Assembly: GCF_041624475.1 (NCBI RefSeq)
Contig: NZ_JBFJUX010000006.1
Span: forward strand, 104,247-168,246
Direction: 5' to 3'
Origin: Litorivivens sp041624475
Lineage (GTDB): Bacteria; Pseudomonadota; Gammaproteobacteria; Pseudomonadales; Spongiibacteraceae
Length of the DNA stretch: 64,000 bases
The notes under the pieces are model-generated. The model did not search any database, was not told where the DNA came from, and saw only the letters and a program-made list of their open reading frames with translations. Of the stretch, positions 1-7,829 are shown piece after piece (positions within the stretch are counted from its first letter, which is position 1; the number at the start of each line of letters is the position of its first letter). Made by a program: the position numbers and the translations under genes.

Positions 1-720
1 GTGCACCCCTATGGGGTCACGGCTGAAGAAAACGAACGCCTTGGGTTGCCCTGCGGTGGGCGGCTAGAGGTGCTTATCGAGCCGCTTTCCCCGGGGCATC
101 GCGAAGCTATCGCTGAAATAGTCGACGCACTGCAAAACAGGCGCTGTATTCGCAGGCAGGTGAATCTTGCGAGCGGAGCCTGGCAGCTATCTCCGCTGCC
201 ACGAATCGAGTCGCTGCACCTTGACGACAAGATGCTGTTGCAGGACTTTGGCCCGCGTCTGCACCTGCTCCTGGTGGGCGCCAATGAGCTGGCGCGCTGT
301 ATTTCCGAGCTGGCAACGGCCATGGATTATGCGGTGACAGTGTGTGACCCGAGAAGGGATCGCATCGATCAGTTTCCGGTGTCGGCTGTCGATACGGTCT
401 GTGCCATGCCTGACGATGTGGTGCGGGAGCGGGCCAGTGATTCTCACAGTCTGGTGATAACCCTGACCCACGACCCGCGAATTGACGACATGGCCCTGAT
501 GGAGGCTCTGCAATCTGAGGCCTGCTACGTCGGCGCGCTGGGTTCTGAGCGGACTTCCGCCAAACGTCGGGAGCGTCTGCTTCTGTTGGATCTTTCAGAG
601 GCTGAGATCGGGCGCCTGCACGCGCCGGTTGGTTTGCCCATTGGCAGCAAGTCGGCCATGGAAATTGCGGTGGCAATTATGGCCGAGCTGGTTCAGCTCA
701 AGGCTCAGCGGAAAATATGA
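1..720 (+). CDS. xdhC: XdhC/CoxI family molybdenum-hydroxylase maturation factor (5' end cut by window)
   Basis: XdhC-type proteins bind molybdopterin and help load the sulfurated cofactor into xanthine dehydrogenase or related molybdenum hydroxylases in the cytoplasm. The frame is open from base 1 and already lies inside the conserved N-terminal domain (GLPCGG, residues 15-20 of the visible part). The true start is therefore upstream; family members are clearly longer than the 239 residues seen. The C-terminal XdhC domain shows a Rossmann-like VGANELA (92-98), YVGALGSERTSAKRR (176-190) and HAPVGLPIG (207-215). The stop codon overlaps the start of the mocA-like gene by four bases, so the two are translationally coupled. 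The catalytic subunits must lie upstream of the window. Confidence 0.85.
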   Translation: MHPYGVTAEENERLGLPCGGRLEVLIEPLSPGHREAIAEIVDALQNRRCIRRQVNLASGAWQLSPLPRIESLHLDDKMLLQDFGPRLHLLLVGANELARCISELATAMDYAVTVCDPRRDRIDQFPVSAVDTVCAMPDDVVRERASDSHSLVITLTHDPRIDDMALMEALQSEACYVGALGSERTSAKRRERLLLLDLSEAEIGRLHAPVGLPIGSKSAMEIAVAIMAELVQLKAQRKI

Positions 721-1289
721 GTCGGCCCGTCGGCGTGTTGTTGCTCGCCTCCGGTGCCAGTCGCCGGTTTGGCTCGGACAAGCGTCTCGCGCAGCTGCCT
801 TCCGGTCTGACCTTGCTTGAGCACATGCTGGCGATAATAGACAGCGCCGGCTTGCCCTGTCGCGTGACTGTGCGGCACGGAGACTCACTGGGTATTCCGC
901 ATAAGCTCGAGCTGATGCGTGCGAATGAAGGCATGGGCAGCAGTATTGCCGGGGCGGTGGCTTTGCTCAGCGATGATTTTGATGCGCTGATGATACTGCC
1001 GGTAGACCTGCCCGCGTTGCGCAGTGACACGCTAACGCGGCTGGCGCGCGGCGTCGGGAAGGACACCTTGCGCCGCCCTGTATTCGACGGCAATCCAGGT
1101 CACCCGGTGGTGTTTGGAAAAGCCTACTACGGCGACTTGGGGGCGCTGGCGGGTGAGGGGGGCGCCCAGTCCGTGCTCGATACGCACTTACAGAGCCTTG
1201 AGCAGATAGTGGTCGATGATTGCGGTGTCTGTTGTGATATCGACACGCCCGACGCGCTCAGGGAGTTGATCGCTCAGGGTGTTCTTTAA
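717..1289 (+). CDS. mocA: MocA/MobA-like molybdenum cofactor nucleotidyltransferase
   Basis: This is a 190-residue NTP transferase of the MobA/MocA type, which attaches CMP (or GMP) to molybdopterin for molybdenum hydroxylases. The nucleotide-binding signature LLASGASRRFGSDK is at residues 9-22, GMGSSIAGA at 72-80 and the metal-binding ILPVDLPA at 93-100. Its length fits the family. It is coupled to the XdhC-like gene by an ATGA overlap. In such XdhC pairs the enzyme is usually the cytidylyltransferase MocA rather than MobA; that choice is inference from context. Its 3' end overlaps the convergent LysR gene by 32 bases. Confidence 0.82.
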   Translation: MSRPVGVLLLASGASRRFGSDKRLAQLPSGLTLLEHMLAIIDSAGLPCRVTVRHGDSLGIPHKLELMRANEGMGSSIAGAVALLSDDFDALMILPVDLPALRSDTLTRLARGVGKDTLRRPVFDGNPGHPVVFGKAYYGDLGALAGEGGAQSVLDTHLQSLEQIVVDDCGVCCDIDTPDALRELIAQGVL

Positions 1290-2142
1290 GAACCTTGATG
1301 AACGCCTCTGCCGCGTTTGAGAGGCTGCGGTTGCGGTGGTGAACGCAGCCTAGGGTGCGGCTCAATTGGTGCCCTTTCAGAGTTAGTGCCTCTACGCTGT
1401 CATCTATCAGGGTGGCGGGCAGAATACTCCAGCCAAGCCCGATTGAGACCATGACCTTGATGGTTTCCATGTAGTTGGTCGACATGGCGATATCCATTTT
1501 CAGGCCCGCTTCGTCAAACAGGCGTTTGATAATCTGGCCGGTATAGGTATTCAGGCCCGGCGGTATGGCGGTGTGCTGCTGCAGTTCACGCAGGGTGACT
1601 GCTTTGCGGCTGGCCAGTGGGTGGTCCAAGGCGGTGGCGACGGTCAGCGGGTCTTCCCAGACAGCAAAAGATTCCAGGTTGGGTTCCTGTTCCGGTGACA
1701 GGGTGATAACCGCCAGATCCAGCTCACCGTGGAGAATCATGTCGTGAGCCTGTTCGGAATCCATAAAGTCGATATCCAGCCGCACCTCCGGGTAGGTTCG
1801 GGTGAAGTAGCGCAGCACCGGCGGCAGGCGGTGCAGCCCGATATGGTGAGAAATACCCATGGACAGCTTGCCACCGACGCTGCCGTCCAGGTCGCGGACG
1901 CTGCGCTCGGCATTGGCCATCGCCAGCAAAATGGCCCGGGCCTGTGGCAGTAATGCCTCGCCGGCTTCGGTGAGGCTTACTTTGCGACCGATGCGGTCAA
2001 ACAGTCGATGTTCAAGCTGTTGCTCCAGATTACTCAAGCGTTTGCTGATCGCCGGCTGGGTGAGGTGCATCAGCTCGGCAGCTTCAGTAAAGGACTGGCA
2101 TTCGGCAACGGTAAGAAATGCGCGCAGAGTCTGAGTGTCCAT
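1258..2142 (-). CDS. LysR-family transcriptional regulator, divergent from leuC
   Basis: A 294-residue LysR-type regulator. The N-terminal winged HTH occupies about residues 1-60 (AFLTVAECQSFTEAAELMHL, then TQPAISKRLSNLEQQL). The effector-binding periplasmic-binding-like domain follows from about residue 90. It is transcribed away from leuC across a 138-base AT-rich gap, the classic layout for a LysR protein regulating its neighbour. Control of leucine biosynthesis is therefore likely but not shown. Relatives next to leuC are common in pseudomonads. The 3' end overlaps the mocA-like gene on the other strand by 32 bases. Confidence 0.88.
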   Translation of the reverse strand: MDTQTLRAFLTVAECQSFTEAAELMHLTQPAISKRLSNLEQQLEHRLFDRIGRKVSLTEAGEALLPQARAILLAMANAERSVRDLDGSVGGKLSMGISHHIGLHRLPPVLRYFTRTYPEVRLDIDFMDSEQAHDMILHGELDLAVITLSPEQEPNLESFAVWEDPLTVATALDHPLASRKAVTLRELQQHTAIPPGLNTYTGQIIKRLFDEAGLKMDIAMSTNYMETIKVMVSIGLGWSILPATLIDDSVEALTLKGHQLSRTLGCVHHRNRSLSNAAEAFIKVLKEHPERSTP

Positions 2143-2167
2143 AGCGGGGCTTGCTCTTTTTGGATGA

Positions 2168-2197
2168 AAATATGTTATCAGAAATATGAAAAATATG
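2168..2197. promoter_or_regulatory. Three AAATATG direct repeats in the LysR-leuC intergenic region
   Basis: AAATATG occurs at 2168-2174, 2182-2188 and 2191-2197, inside an AT-rich patch that contrasts with the GC-rich surroundings. It lies between the LysR start (2142) and the leuC start (2281). That is where a LysR regulator would bind and where both promoters should be. No confident -35/-10 pair could be assigned. Binding is inference. Confidence 0.35.
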
Positions 2198-2280
2198 AAT
2201 TTGTTTTATTGTTAATCCCTGCGTAGACTGGTCAGCGTTGAATAATCAGCCCTTTGGCAAGCCAGTTAGCGGAGCAGACC

Positions 2281-3714
2281 ATGGCCGGAAAAACCCTTTA
2301 CGACAAACTCTGGGACGATCATCTCGTCGCTATTACCGATGACGGCGACGCCTTGCTGTATATCGATCGCCATCTGGTGCATGAAGTGACCTCGCCACAG
2401 GCTTTTGAAGGGCTGCGTCTGGCCAGTCGCAAGCCCTGGCGGATTGACGCCAACCTGGCGACGCCGGATCACAATGTGCCGTCCTCTGTGGAAGAGCGGG
2501 TAGCCGGTGTCGATGGCATTGTTGACCCGGTCTCCAAGTTGCAGGTGGTTACGCTGGATGACAATTGCGAAGAGTTCGGCATTGAAGAATTCAAGATCAA
2601 TGATGCGCGCCAGGGCATTGTGCATGTGGTCGGCCCGGAGCAGGGCGCCACACTGCCAGGCATGACCGTGGTCTGTGGTGACTCCCACACCGCAACCCAT
2701 GGCGCCCTCGGTGCTATTGCCCACGGTATTGGCACCTCGGAAGTGGAGCATGTGCTGGCCACCCAGTGTCTGCGCCAGCGCAAAATGAAAAACATGCTGG
2801 TCAAGGTCGACGGTGAACTGCGCCCGGGTGTTACCGCAAAAGACATCGTGCTGGCGGTGATCGGCAAAATTGGCACCGCCGGCGGTAATGGCTGTGCGAT
2901 TGAGTTCGGCGGCAGCACCATCCGCAATCTCTCGATGGAAGGTCGTATGACCATCTGCAATATGGCCATCGAAGCCGGTGCTCGCGTGGGCATGGTGGCG
3001 GTGGACGAAACTACCCTCAAGTACGTGGAAGGGCGCCCCTACGCGCCGACTGGTGAAAACTGGGACAAGGCGGTGGCCTACTGGAAGACACTGCGCAGCG
3101 ATGATGACGCGGTGTTCGATAAAGTGGTTGAGTTGAATGCACAGGACATTCTGCCACAAGTGACCTGGGGCACCTCACCGGAGATGGTGGCCAGCATTGA
3201 TGACACCGTACCCGGCCCTGATGATTTCGCCGAGCCGGTGCGCAAGGCCGCCTGTGAGCGGGCTCTGCAATACATGGGCTTGAAGGCCGGGCAGAGAATT
3301 CGCGATATCCAGCTGGATCGCGTCTTTATTGGTTCGTGCACTAACTCGCGCATTGAGGATCTGCGCGCCGCGGCCGATGTGGTCAAGGGCCGCAAGATTG
3401 CCAGTACCATAAAAGAGGCTTTGGTTGTTCCGGGCTCCGGCCTGGTCAAGCGTCAGGCGGAAGCCGAGGGGCTGGACAAGATCTTTATTGAGGCTGGTAT
3501 GAAATGGCGCGAGCCGAGCTGTTCCATGTGTCTGGCCATGAACTCCGACAAGCTCGGCGCCGGCGAGCACTGCGCGTCCACCTCGAACCGCAACTTTGAG
3601 GGGCGCCAGGGTTTTGGCGGGCGCACCCACTTGGTCAGCCCGGCAATGGCTGCGGCCGCTGCGGTAGCAGGTCATTTTGTTGATGTGAATGAACTCGTGG
3701 GAGGAGCGCAATAA
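2281..3714 (+). CDS. leuC: 3-isopropylmalate dehydratase large subunit
   Basis: LeuC with LeuD isomerises 2-isopropylmalate to 3-isopropylmalate in leucine biosynthesis, using a [4Fe-4S] cluster. The ATG at 2281 was chosen because GGAG stands six bases upstream (2271-2274) and the protein then begins MAGKTLYDKLWDDH, as in the family. An in-frame TTG at 2254 has no such site. The cluster ligands are visible as Cys353 (GSCTNSRIEDL), Cys414 and Cys417 (CSMCLAMNS). The length of 477 residues is normal. The stop codon overlaps the leuD start (AATGA), giving coupled expression of the two subunits. Confidence 0.97.
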   Translation: MAGKTLYDKLWDDHLVAITDDGDALLYIDRHLVHEVTSPQAFEGLRLASRKPWRIDANLATPDHNVPSSVEERVAGVDGIVDPVSKLQVVTLDDNCEEFGIEEFKINDARQGIVHVVGPEQGATLPGMTVVCGDSHTATHGALGAIAHGIGTSEVEHVLATQCLRQRKMKNMLVKVDGELRPGVTAKDIVLAVIGKIGTAGGNGCAIEFGGSTIRNLSMEGRMTICNMAIEAGARVGMVAVDETTLKYVEGRPYAPTGENWDKAVAYWKTLRSDDDAVFDKVVELNAQDILPQVTWGTSPEMVASIDDTVPGPDDFAEPVRKAACERALQYMGLKAGQRIRDIQLDRVFIGSCTNSRIEDLRAAADVVKGRKIASTIKEALVVPGSGLVKRQAEAEGLDKIFIEAGMKWREPSCSMCLAMNSDKLGAGEHCASTSNRNFEGRQGFGGRTHLVSPAMAAAAAVAGHFVDVNELVGGAQ

Positions 3715-4361
3715 TGAAGCCCTTTACGCAAATGAAAGGCCTGGTGGCGCCAATGGATCGCGCCAATGTCGATACCGACATGATCATTCCCAAGCAGTTT
3801 CTGAAATCCATCAAGCGCAGCGGCTTTGGTCCCAACCTGTTTGACGAGCTGCGTTACCTCGACGAGGGGCAGCCGGGGCAGGATTGCAGCAATCGCCCTT
3901 TAAATAAGGATTTCCCGCTGAATTTCCCCCGTTATCAGGGTGCATCGGTGCTGTTGGCGCGGGAGAATTTTGGCTGTGGTTCCAGTCGCGAGCACGCCCC
4001 CTGGGCACTGGAAGATTACGGTTTTCGCTGCATTATTGCGCCGAGCTATGCCGATATTTTCTTCAACAACTGTTTCAAGAACGGGGTACTGCCGATCGCA
4101 CTGGATGCCGACATTGTCGATCGCCTGTTTCAGGAGATGTATGCCACCGAAGGCTATCAGCTGGAAATTGACCTCGAGGCGCAAACCATTACCACGCCGT
4201 CGGCTGAGGTAATTACCTTTGAGGTGGAGAGCGGTCGCAAGCATTGCCTGCTGAATGGTCTAGACGATATTGGTATTACCCTGCAGCAGGCCGATGCGAT
4301 TCGCGCCTATGAAGAAAGACGCCGCAAGGAAGCGCCCTGGCTGTTTTCCCGTTCGGCCTGA
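3714..4361 (+). CDS. leuD: 3-isopropylmalate dehydratase small subunit
   Basis: The small, swivelling subunit of isopropylmalate isomerase, 215 residues, normal for the family. The signature FGCGSSREHAPWAL starts at Phe86 and carries the substrate-contacting Ser-Ser-Arg. DRANVDTDMIIPKQFLK near the N-terminus is the other family hallmark. The start overlaps the leuC stop. A 133-base gap with its own promoter-like element separates it from leuB. Confidence 0.97.
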   Translation: MKPFTQMKGLVAPMDRANVDTDMIIPKQFLKSIKRSGFGPNLFDELRYLDEGQPGQDCSNRPLNKDFPLNFPRYQGASVLLARENFGCGSSREHAPWALEDYGFRCIIAPSYADIFFNNCFKNGVLPIALDADIVDRLFQEMYATEGYQLEIDLEAQTITTPSAEVITFEVESGRKHCLLNGLDDIGITLQQADAIRAYEERRRKEAPWLFSRSA

Positions 4362-4406
4362 CGGTAAATATTGGAGAGGCGAGTACGCGCAATTGCGCGC
4401 GTGCTT

Positions 4407-4415
4407 TGCTAGAAT
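4407..4415 (+). promoter_or_regulatory. Extended -10 element TGCTAGAAT upstream of leuB
   Basis: TGC directly precedes TAGAAT, one mismatch from the sigma70 -10 consensus, with no good -35. It is followed by a GC-rich CCGCCGCC stretch. The same nonamer recurs upstream of trpF and, with one change, upstream of cvpA. A start near 4422 would put the hairpin at 4424-4444 at the very 5' end of the leuB transcript. Confidence 0.45.
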
Positions 4416-4423
4416 CCGCCGCC

Positions 4424-4444
4424 AGCCCCGTATCAGTCGGGGCT
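4424..4444 (+). promoter_or_regulatory. Stem-loop in the leuB leader
   Basis: AGCCCCG (4424-4430) and CGGGGCT (4438-4444) form a perfect 7-bp stem with a 7-base loop. The following bases (CGTTGTTTCT) are only weakly T-rich, so this is not a convincing terminator. The 9-base direct repeat GTTTCTGGA follows at 4449-4457 and 4475-4483, the second copy running into the leuB ribosome site. A 5'-end stabiliser or a weak attenuator are both possible. Confidence 0.4.
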
Positions 4445-4494
4445 CGTTGTTTCTGGAATGAAGTTCCGGAAAGAGTTTCTGGAGTAAAGAGAAC

Positions 4495-5580
4495 GTGACA
4501 AAGAATATTCTGGTGTTGCCCGGCGACGGTATCGGCACGGAAATCATGGCTGAAGCCGTGAAAGTACTGAACTTTCTGAATGACAAATACAGCCTCGGGC
4601 TGGCATTGGAAGAAGCCCTCTTGGGTGGTGCTGCCATAGACGCCACCGGCAACGCGCTGCCGGACAATACCTTTGAGCTGGCCAAAGCCTCGGACGCCAT
4701 TTTGCTTGGCGCGGTCGGTGGCCCCAAATGGGACAAATTGCCGCCGGCAGACCGCCCGGAAAAGGGCGGCTTGCTTCGCTTGCGCAGCGAACTGGAGCTG
4801 TTTGGCAATTTGCGTCCGGCTATTCTTTATCCGCAACTGGCGGGTGCGTCGAGCCTGAAGCCCGAAGTGGTTTCCGGGCTGGATATTCTGATCGTGCGCG
4901 AACTGACCGGCGGTATTTATTTTGGCGAGCCGCGCGGCATTCGCGAGTTGGAAAATGGCGAGCGTCAGGGCTACAACACCTACGTATATTCGGAGTCGGA
5001 AATCCGCCGTATCGCCAAGGTGGCCTTTGAAGCCGCCATGAAACGCGGCAAGCGACTGTGCTCGGTCGACAAGGCCAACGTGCTGGAAGTGACCATGCTG
5101 TGGCGTGAGGTGGTCGAGTCCATGGCCGCAGACTACCCGGAAGTGGAGTTGAGCCATATGTATGTCGACAACGCCGCGATGCAGCTGGTGCGTGCGCCGA
5201 AACAGTTTGATGTGATGGTGACCGGCAATATGTTTGGCGATATTCTTTCCGATGCCGCCGCCATGCTGACCGGCTCCATTGGCATGTTGCCCTCGGCTTC
5301 GCTGGATGTGAACAATCGCGGCATGTACGAGCCCTGTCATGGTTCAGCACCGGATATCGCCGGGCAGGACAAGGCCAACCCGCTGGCCACCATCATGTCG
5401 GTGGCGATGATGCTGCGCTACTCGCTGGGCCTCGAAGGCCCCGCTGACGATATCGATAAAGCGGTCAGCAGCGTATTGGATAAGGGAATAAGAACCGGTG
5501 ATATCTACTCGGAAGGCTGCAAGCTGGTAGGTACAGCCGGAATGGGTGACGCGGTAGTCGCGGCCCTGCGGGCGCAATAA
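4495..5580 (+). CDS. leuB: 3-isopropylmalate dehydrogenase
   Basis: NAD-dependent oxidative decarboxylation of 3-isopropylmalate to 2-oxoisocaproate, the third step of leucine synthesis. The 361 residues carry the family start LPGDGIGTE and the C-terminal signature NRGMYEPCHGSAPDIAG, typical of the isocitrate/isopropylmalate dehydrogenase fold. Translation begins at GTG 4495 after GGAG at 4481. It completes leuCDB; leuA is not in the window. Its own promoter-like element and leader hairpin suggest expression partly independent of leuCD. Confidence 0.97.
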   Translation: MTKNILVLPGDGIGTEIMAEAVKVLNFLNDKYSLGLALEEALLGGAAIDATGNALPDNTFELAKASDAILLGAVGGPKWDKLPPADRPEKGGLLRLRSELELFGNLRPAILYPQLAGASSLKPEVVSGLDILIVRELTGGIYFGEPRGIRELENGERQGYNTYVYSESEIRRIAKVAFEAAMKRGKRLCSVDKANVLEVTMLWREVVESMAADYPEVELSHMYVDNAAMQLVRAPKQFDVMVTGNMFGDILSDAAAMLTGSIGMLPSASLDVNNRGMYEPCHGSAPDIAGQDKANPLATIMSVAMMLRYSLGLEGPADDIDKAVSSVLDKGIRTGDIYSEGCKLVGTAGMGDAVVAALRAQ

Positions 5581-5635
5581 AGCGCCTGAACAACAACGTT
5601 TTGCAGTCAGAATTTGACAGCGAAGGATTAAGATT

Positions 5636-6748
5636 ATGTTGAAGACAGGATTGGTTGGATGGCGCGGCATGGTCGGCTCGGTGCTGATGGGCCGCATGCG
5701 CGACGAGAATGATTTCGCCAACATTGAACCCACTTTTTACAGCACCTCCAATGCCGGCGGCGAAGCCCCGGATGTGGGCAAAGGCGCGGGCGTATTGCAG
5801 GACGCCGAAAACATCGACTCGCTGAAGGAAATGGATGTCATCATTTCCTGCCAGGGCGGCGACTACACCAAAGCCGTATTCCCGAAGCTGCGCGATGCGG
5901 GGTGGGACGGTTATTGGATTGACGCGGCTTCTGCCCTGCGGATGAGCGACGACGCCGTCATTATCCTCGACCCGGTTAACGGCGACGTGATCAACCAGGC
6001 GCTCGACAAAGGCGTCAAAAATTTCATTGGCGGTAACTGTACTGTCAGCCTGATGCTGATGGGCATTGGCGGTCTGCTCCGCGAAGGCCTGGTGGAGTGG
6101 GTGAGTGCCCAAACCTATCAGGCGGCCAGCGGTGCTGGCGCCCAGAATATGCGCGAGCTGATTGCCCAGATGGGTACCATAAACAGCAGCGTCAGCGAGC
6201 TGCTGGCTGACCCGCGCTCCAATATTCTGGATATCGACAGCGCGGTGGCCAAGGCCATGCGCAGCGGTGATTTCCCCACCGATAACTTTGGTCATCCGCT
6301 GGCGGGCAGCCTGTTGCCGTGGATCGATACCCAACTGGAAAACGGCCAGAGCCGCGAAGAGTGGAAGGCTCAGGCTGAAACCAACAAGATTCTCGGTCGC
6401 AGCGGCGCGCCCATTCCGGTTGACGGCACCTGTGTGCGCATTGGTGCCATGCGCTGTCACAGCCAGGCGCTGACCATCAAACTCAATAAGGATGTGGCAA
6501 TCGGCGACGTTGAATCCATTATTGGCAGTGCCAATGACTGGGTGAAACTGGTGCCGAACGAGCGCGAAGTCACGTTGAAAGAGCTGACTCCAACTGCCGT
6601 GACCGGCTCTCTGCATATTCCGGTGGGCCGAGTGCGCAAGCTGAACATGGGGCCGCAATACCTGTCGGCCTTTACCGTTGGTGACCAGCTTCTGTGGGGC
6701 GCTGCAGAACCCCTGCGCCGCATGCTGCGCATAATTCAGGAGCGCTGA
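5636..6748 (+). CDS. asd: Aspartate-semialdehyde dehydrogenase
   Basis: Reduces aspartyl-4-phosphate to aspartate semialdehyde, the branch point to lysine/diaminopimelate, threonine and methionine. The 370 residues match the enterobacterial-type enzyme. The catalytic Cys135 sits in GGNCTVSLML and the catalytic His275 in RIGAMRCHSQALT, both where Escherichia coli Asd has them. The N-terminal NADP site reads VGWRGMVGSVL. AAGGA precedes the ATG. It follows leuB by 55 bases and is followed after three bases by its degenerate paralogue. Confidence 0.97.
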   Translation: MLKTGLVGWRGMVGSVLMGRMRDENDFANIEPTFYSTSNAGGEAPDVGKGAGVLQDAENIDSLKEMDVIISCQGGDYTKAVFPKLRDAGWDGYWIDAASALRMSDDAVIILDPVNGDVINQALDKGVKNFIGGNCTVSLMLMGIGGLLREGLVEWVSAQTYQAASGAGAQNMRELIAQMGTINSSVSELLADPRSNILDIDSAVAKAMRSGDFPTDNFGHPLAGSLLPWIDTQLENGQSREEWKAQAETNKILGRSGAPIPVDGTCVRIGAMRCHSQALTIKLNKDVAIGDVESIIGSANDWVKLVPNEREVTLKELTPTAVTGSLHIPVGRVRKLNMGPQYLSAFTVGDQLLWGAAEPLRRMLRIIQER

Positions 6749-6751
6749 TCA

Positions 6752-7705
6752 GTGAGACTGGGGCTTTGTGGTGTTGATGGTCCAATCGCAACAGGTTTGC
6801 GGGAGCAGTTGGCCGAGCTGGAACTCGGCCTCAGTTCGCTGAGCGTTTTTTCACTGGCACCGATAGAAGAGGGTGCCAGTGTTCGTTTTGAAGGCCGAAC
6901 TGTACCGGTAATGGCGCTGAGTGACCTGGACTTTTCAGAGCTCGATCTGCTCGTCATGCTTGAACCTCACCCGGAGATGGCAGAGTTGGCAGACAATGCC
7001 AACGCCATGGGCTGTCACGTTATCGACGCCTCAATGGCGCCGGCCGGTGGTCGCTGGGTGGTGCCGGAGCTGATGCTTGATGAACGGGTAGACTATCCCG
7101 TTTACTGGGCTTTGCCGTACGCAGCACTCAGCGCATTGGCGCCCGTGCTCGAGGGCTTGCTGGCCGGGAATGAATTATTGACCGTTGACGCACTGATCTG
7201 TGAATCGGCCTCTGCCTATGGCGATAAAGGCACCCGCCAGCTGGCGGCGGAAACAGCGCGTTTGCTGAATGGTCAGGGCATTGAAGGCGACGGCCCCCAG
7301 CTGGCCTTTAATTTACTGCCGGATTCCCTGGAAAATGCCGAGGTTATGGAGCAGGGGCTGCAGGATCTACTCGGTGTGCGACTTTCGGCCTGCCGTCTTG
7401 ATCGCGCGCAAATGCCTCTGTTTTATGGTCAGGCCACGCACCTGACCGCCACCCTTGCGCAGCCGCTTATGCTCGACAGCTGCATTGCCGCATGGCGCGA
7501 GAGCGGTATTCATGTCTTTGAAAGTAAAGAGGGTTTTTCCACGGTGGCGCTGGCGGAGGACGACCGGATTCATCTCGGTGGCCTGCAGCCGGGGCGATCG
7601 GATGATCATACCCTGAGAGCCTGGATTATCGCCGATAATATCCGAAAGGGTGCGGTTGTTAACATAACAAGATTGATTGAAATCTTGATAAAAAGTTCCA
7701 TATAG
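6752..7705 (+). CDS. usg: Aspartate-semialdehyde dehydrogenase-like protein (USG-1 type), catalytic Cys absent
   Basis: A 317-residue homologue of aspartate-semialdehyde dehydrogenase, of the kind called USG-1 in pseudomonads, where it also sits between asd and fimV. The dehydrogenase fold is recognisable (GVDGPIATGLREQL at the N-terminus). Where true enzymes have a Pro-Asn-Cys-Ser/Thr active site, the aligned stretch reads LPYAALSALAP, so the nucleophilic Cys appears replaced by Ala. It is therefore unlikely to be an active dehydrogenase, and its role is unknown. The start is GTG 6752, only three bases after asd, so it is co-translated with it. Confidence 0.85.
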   Translation: MRLGLCGVDGPIATGLREQLAELELGLSSLSVFSLAPIEEGASVRFEGRTVPVMALSDLDFSELDLLVMLEPHPEMAELADNANAMGCHVIDASMAPAGGRWVVPELMLDERVDYPVYWALPYAALSALAPVLEGLLAGNELLTVDALICESASAYGDKGTRQLAAETARLLNGQGIEGDGPQLAFNLLPDSLENAEVMEQGLQDLLGVRLSACRLDRAQMPLFYGQATHLTATLAQPLMLDSCIAAWRESGIHVFESKEGFSTVALAEDDRIHLGGLQPGRSDDHTLRAWIIADNIRKGAVVNITRLIEILIKSSI

Positions 7706-7735
7706 CTAATATTTACGGCAAGGTGTGGAGAGTTT

Positions 7736-7764
7736 TTCTAGCTTCAGGCTAGGTTCTAGCTTCA
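7736..7764 (+). repeat. Direct repeat TTCTAGCTTCA upstream of fimV
   Basis: The 11-mer TTCTAGCTTCA occurs at 7736-7746 and again at 7754-7764. The first copy also forms a small hairpin with the spacer (CTAGC 7738-7742 with GCTAG 7748-7752). It lies 66-94 bases before the fimV start, so a regulator site or a leader structure is possible. Confidence 0.4.
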
Positions 7765-7829
7765 CAACACGTAACTGCCCCGTGAAAACGGAAAAATAGC
7801 AGGGCATTAGAGAATAACAGGAAGTCCTT

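Noticed and set aside
4424..4457. Intrinsic terminator between leuD and leuB
   Set aside because: The stem is good, but the following bases are not a T run, and a promoter-like element stands before it; better read as a leader hairpin.
5465..6658. 397-codon minus-strand frame across leuB/asd
   Set aside because: His/Gln-rich composition typical of shadow frames; asd is certain on the plus strand.
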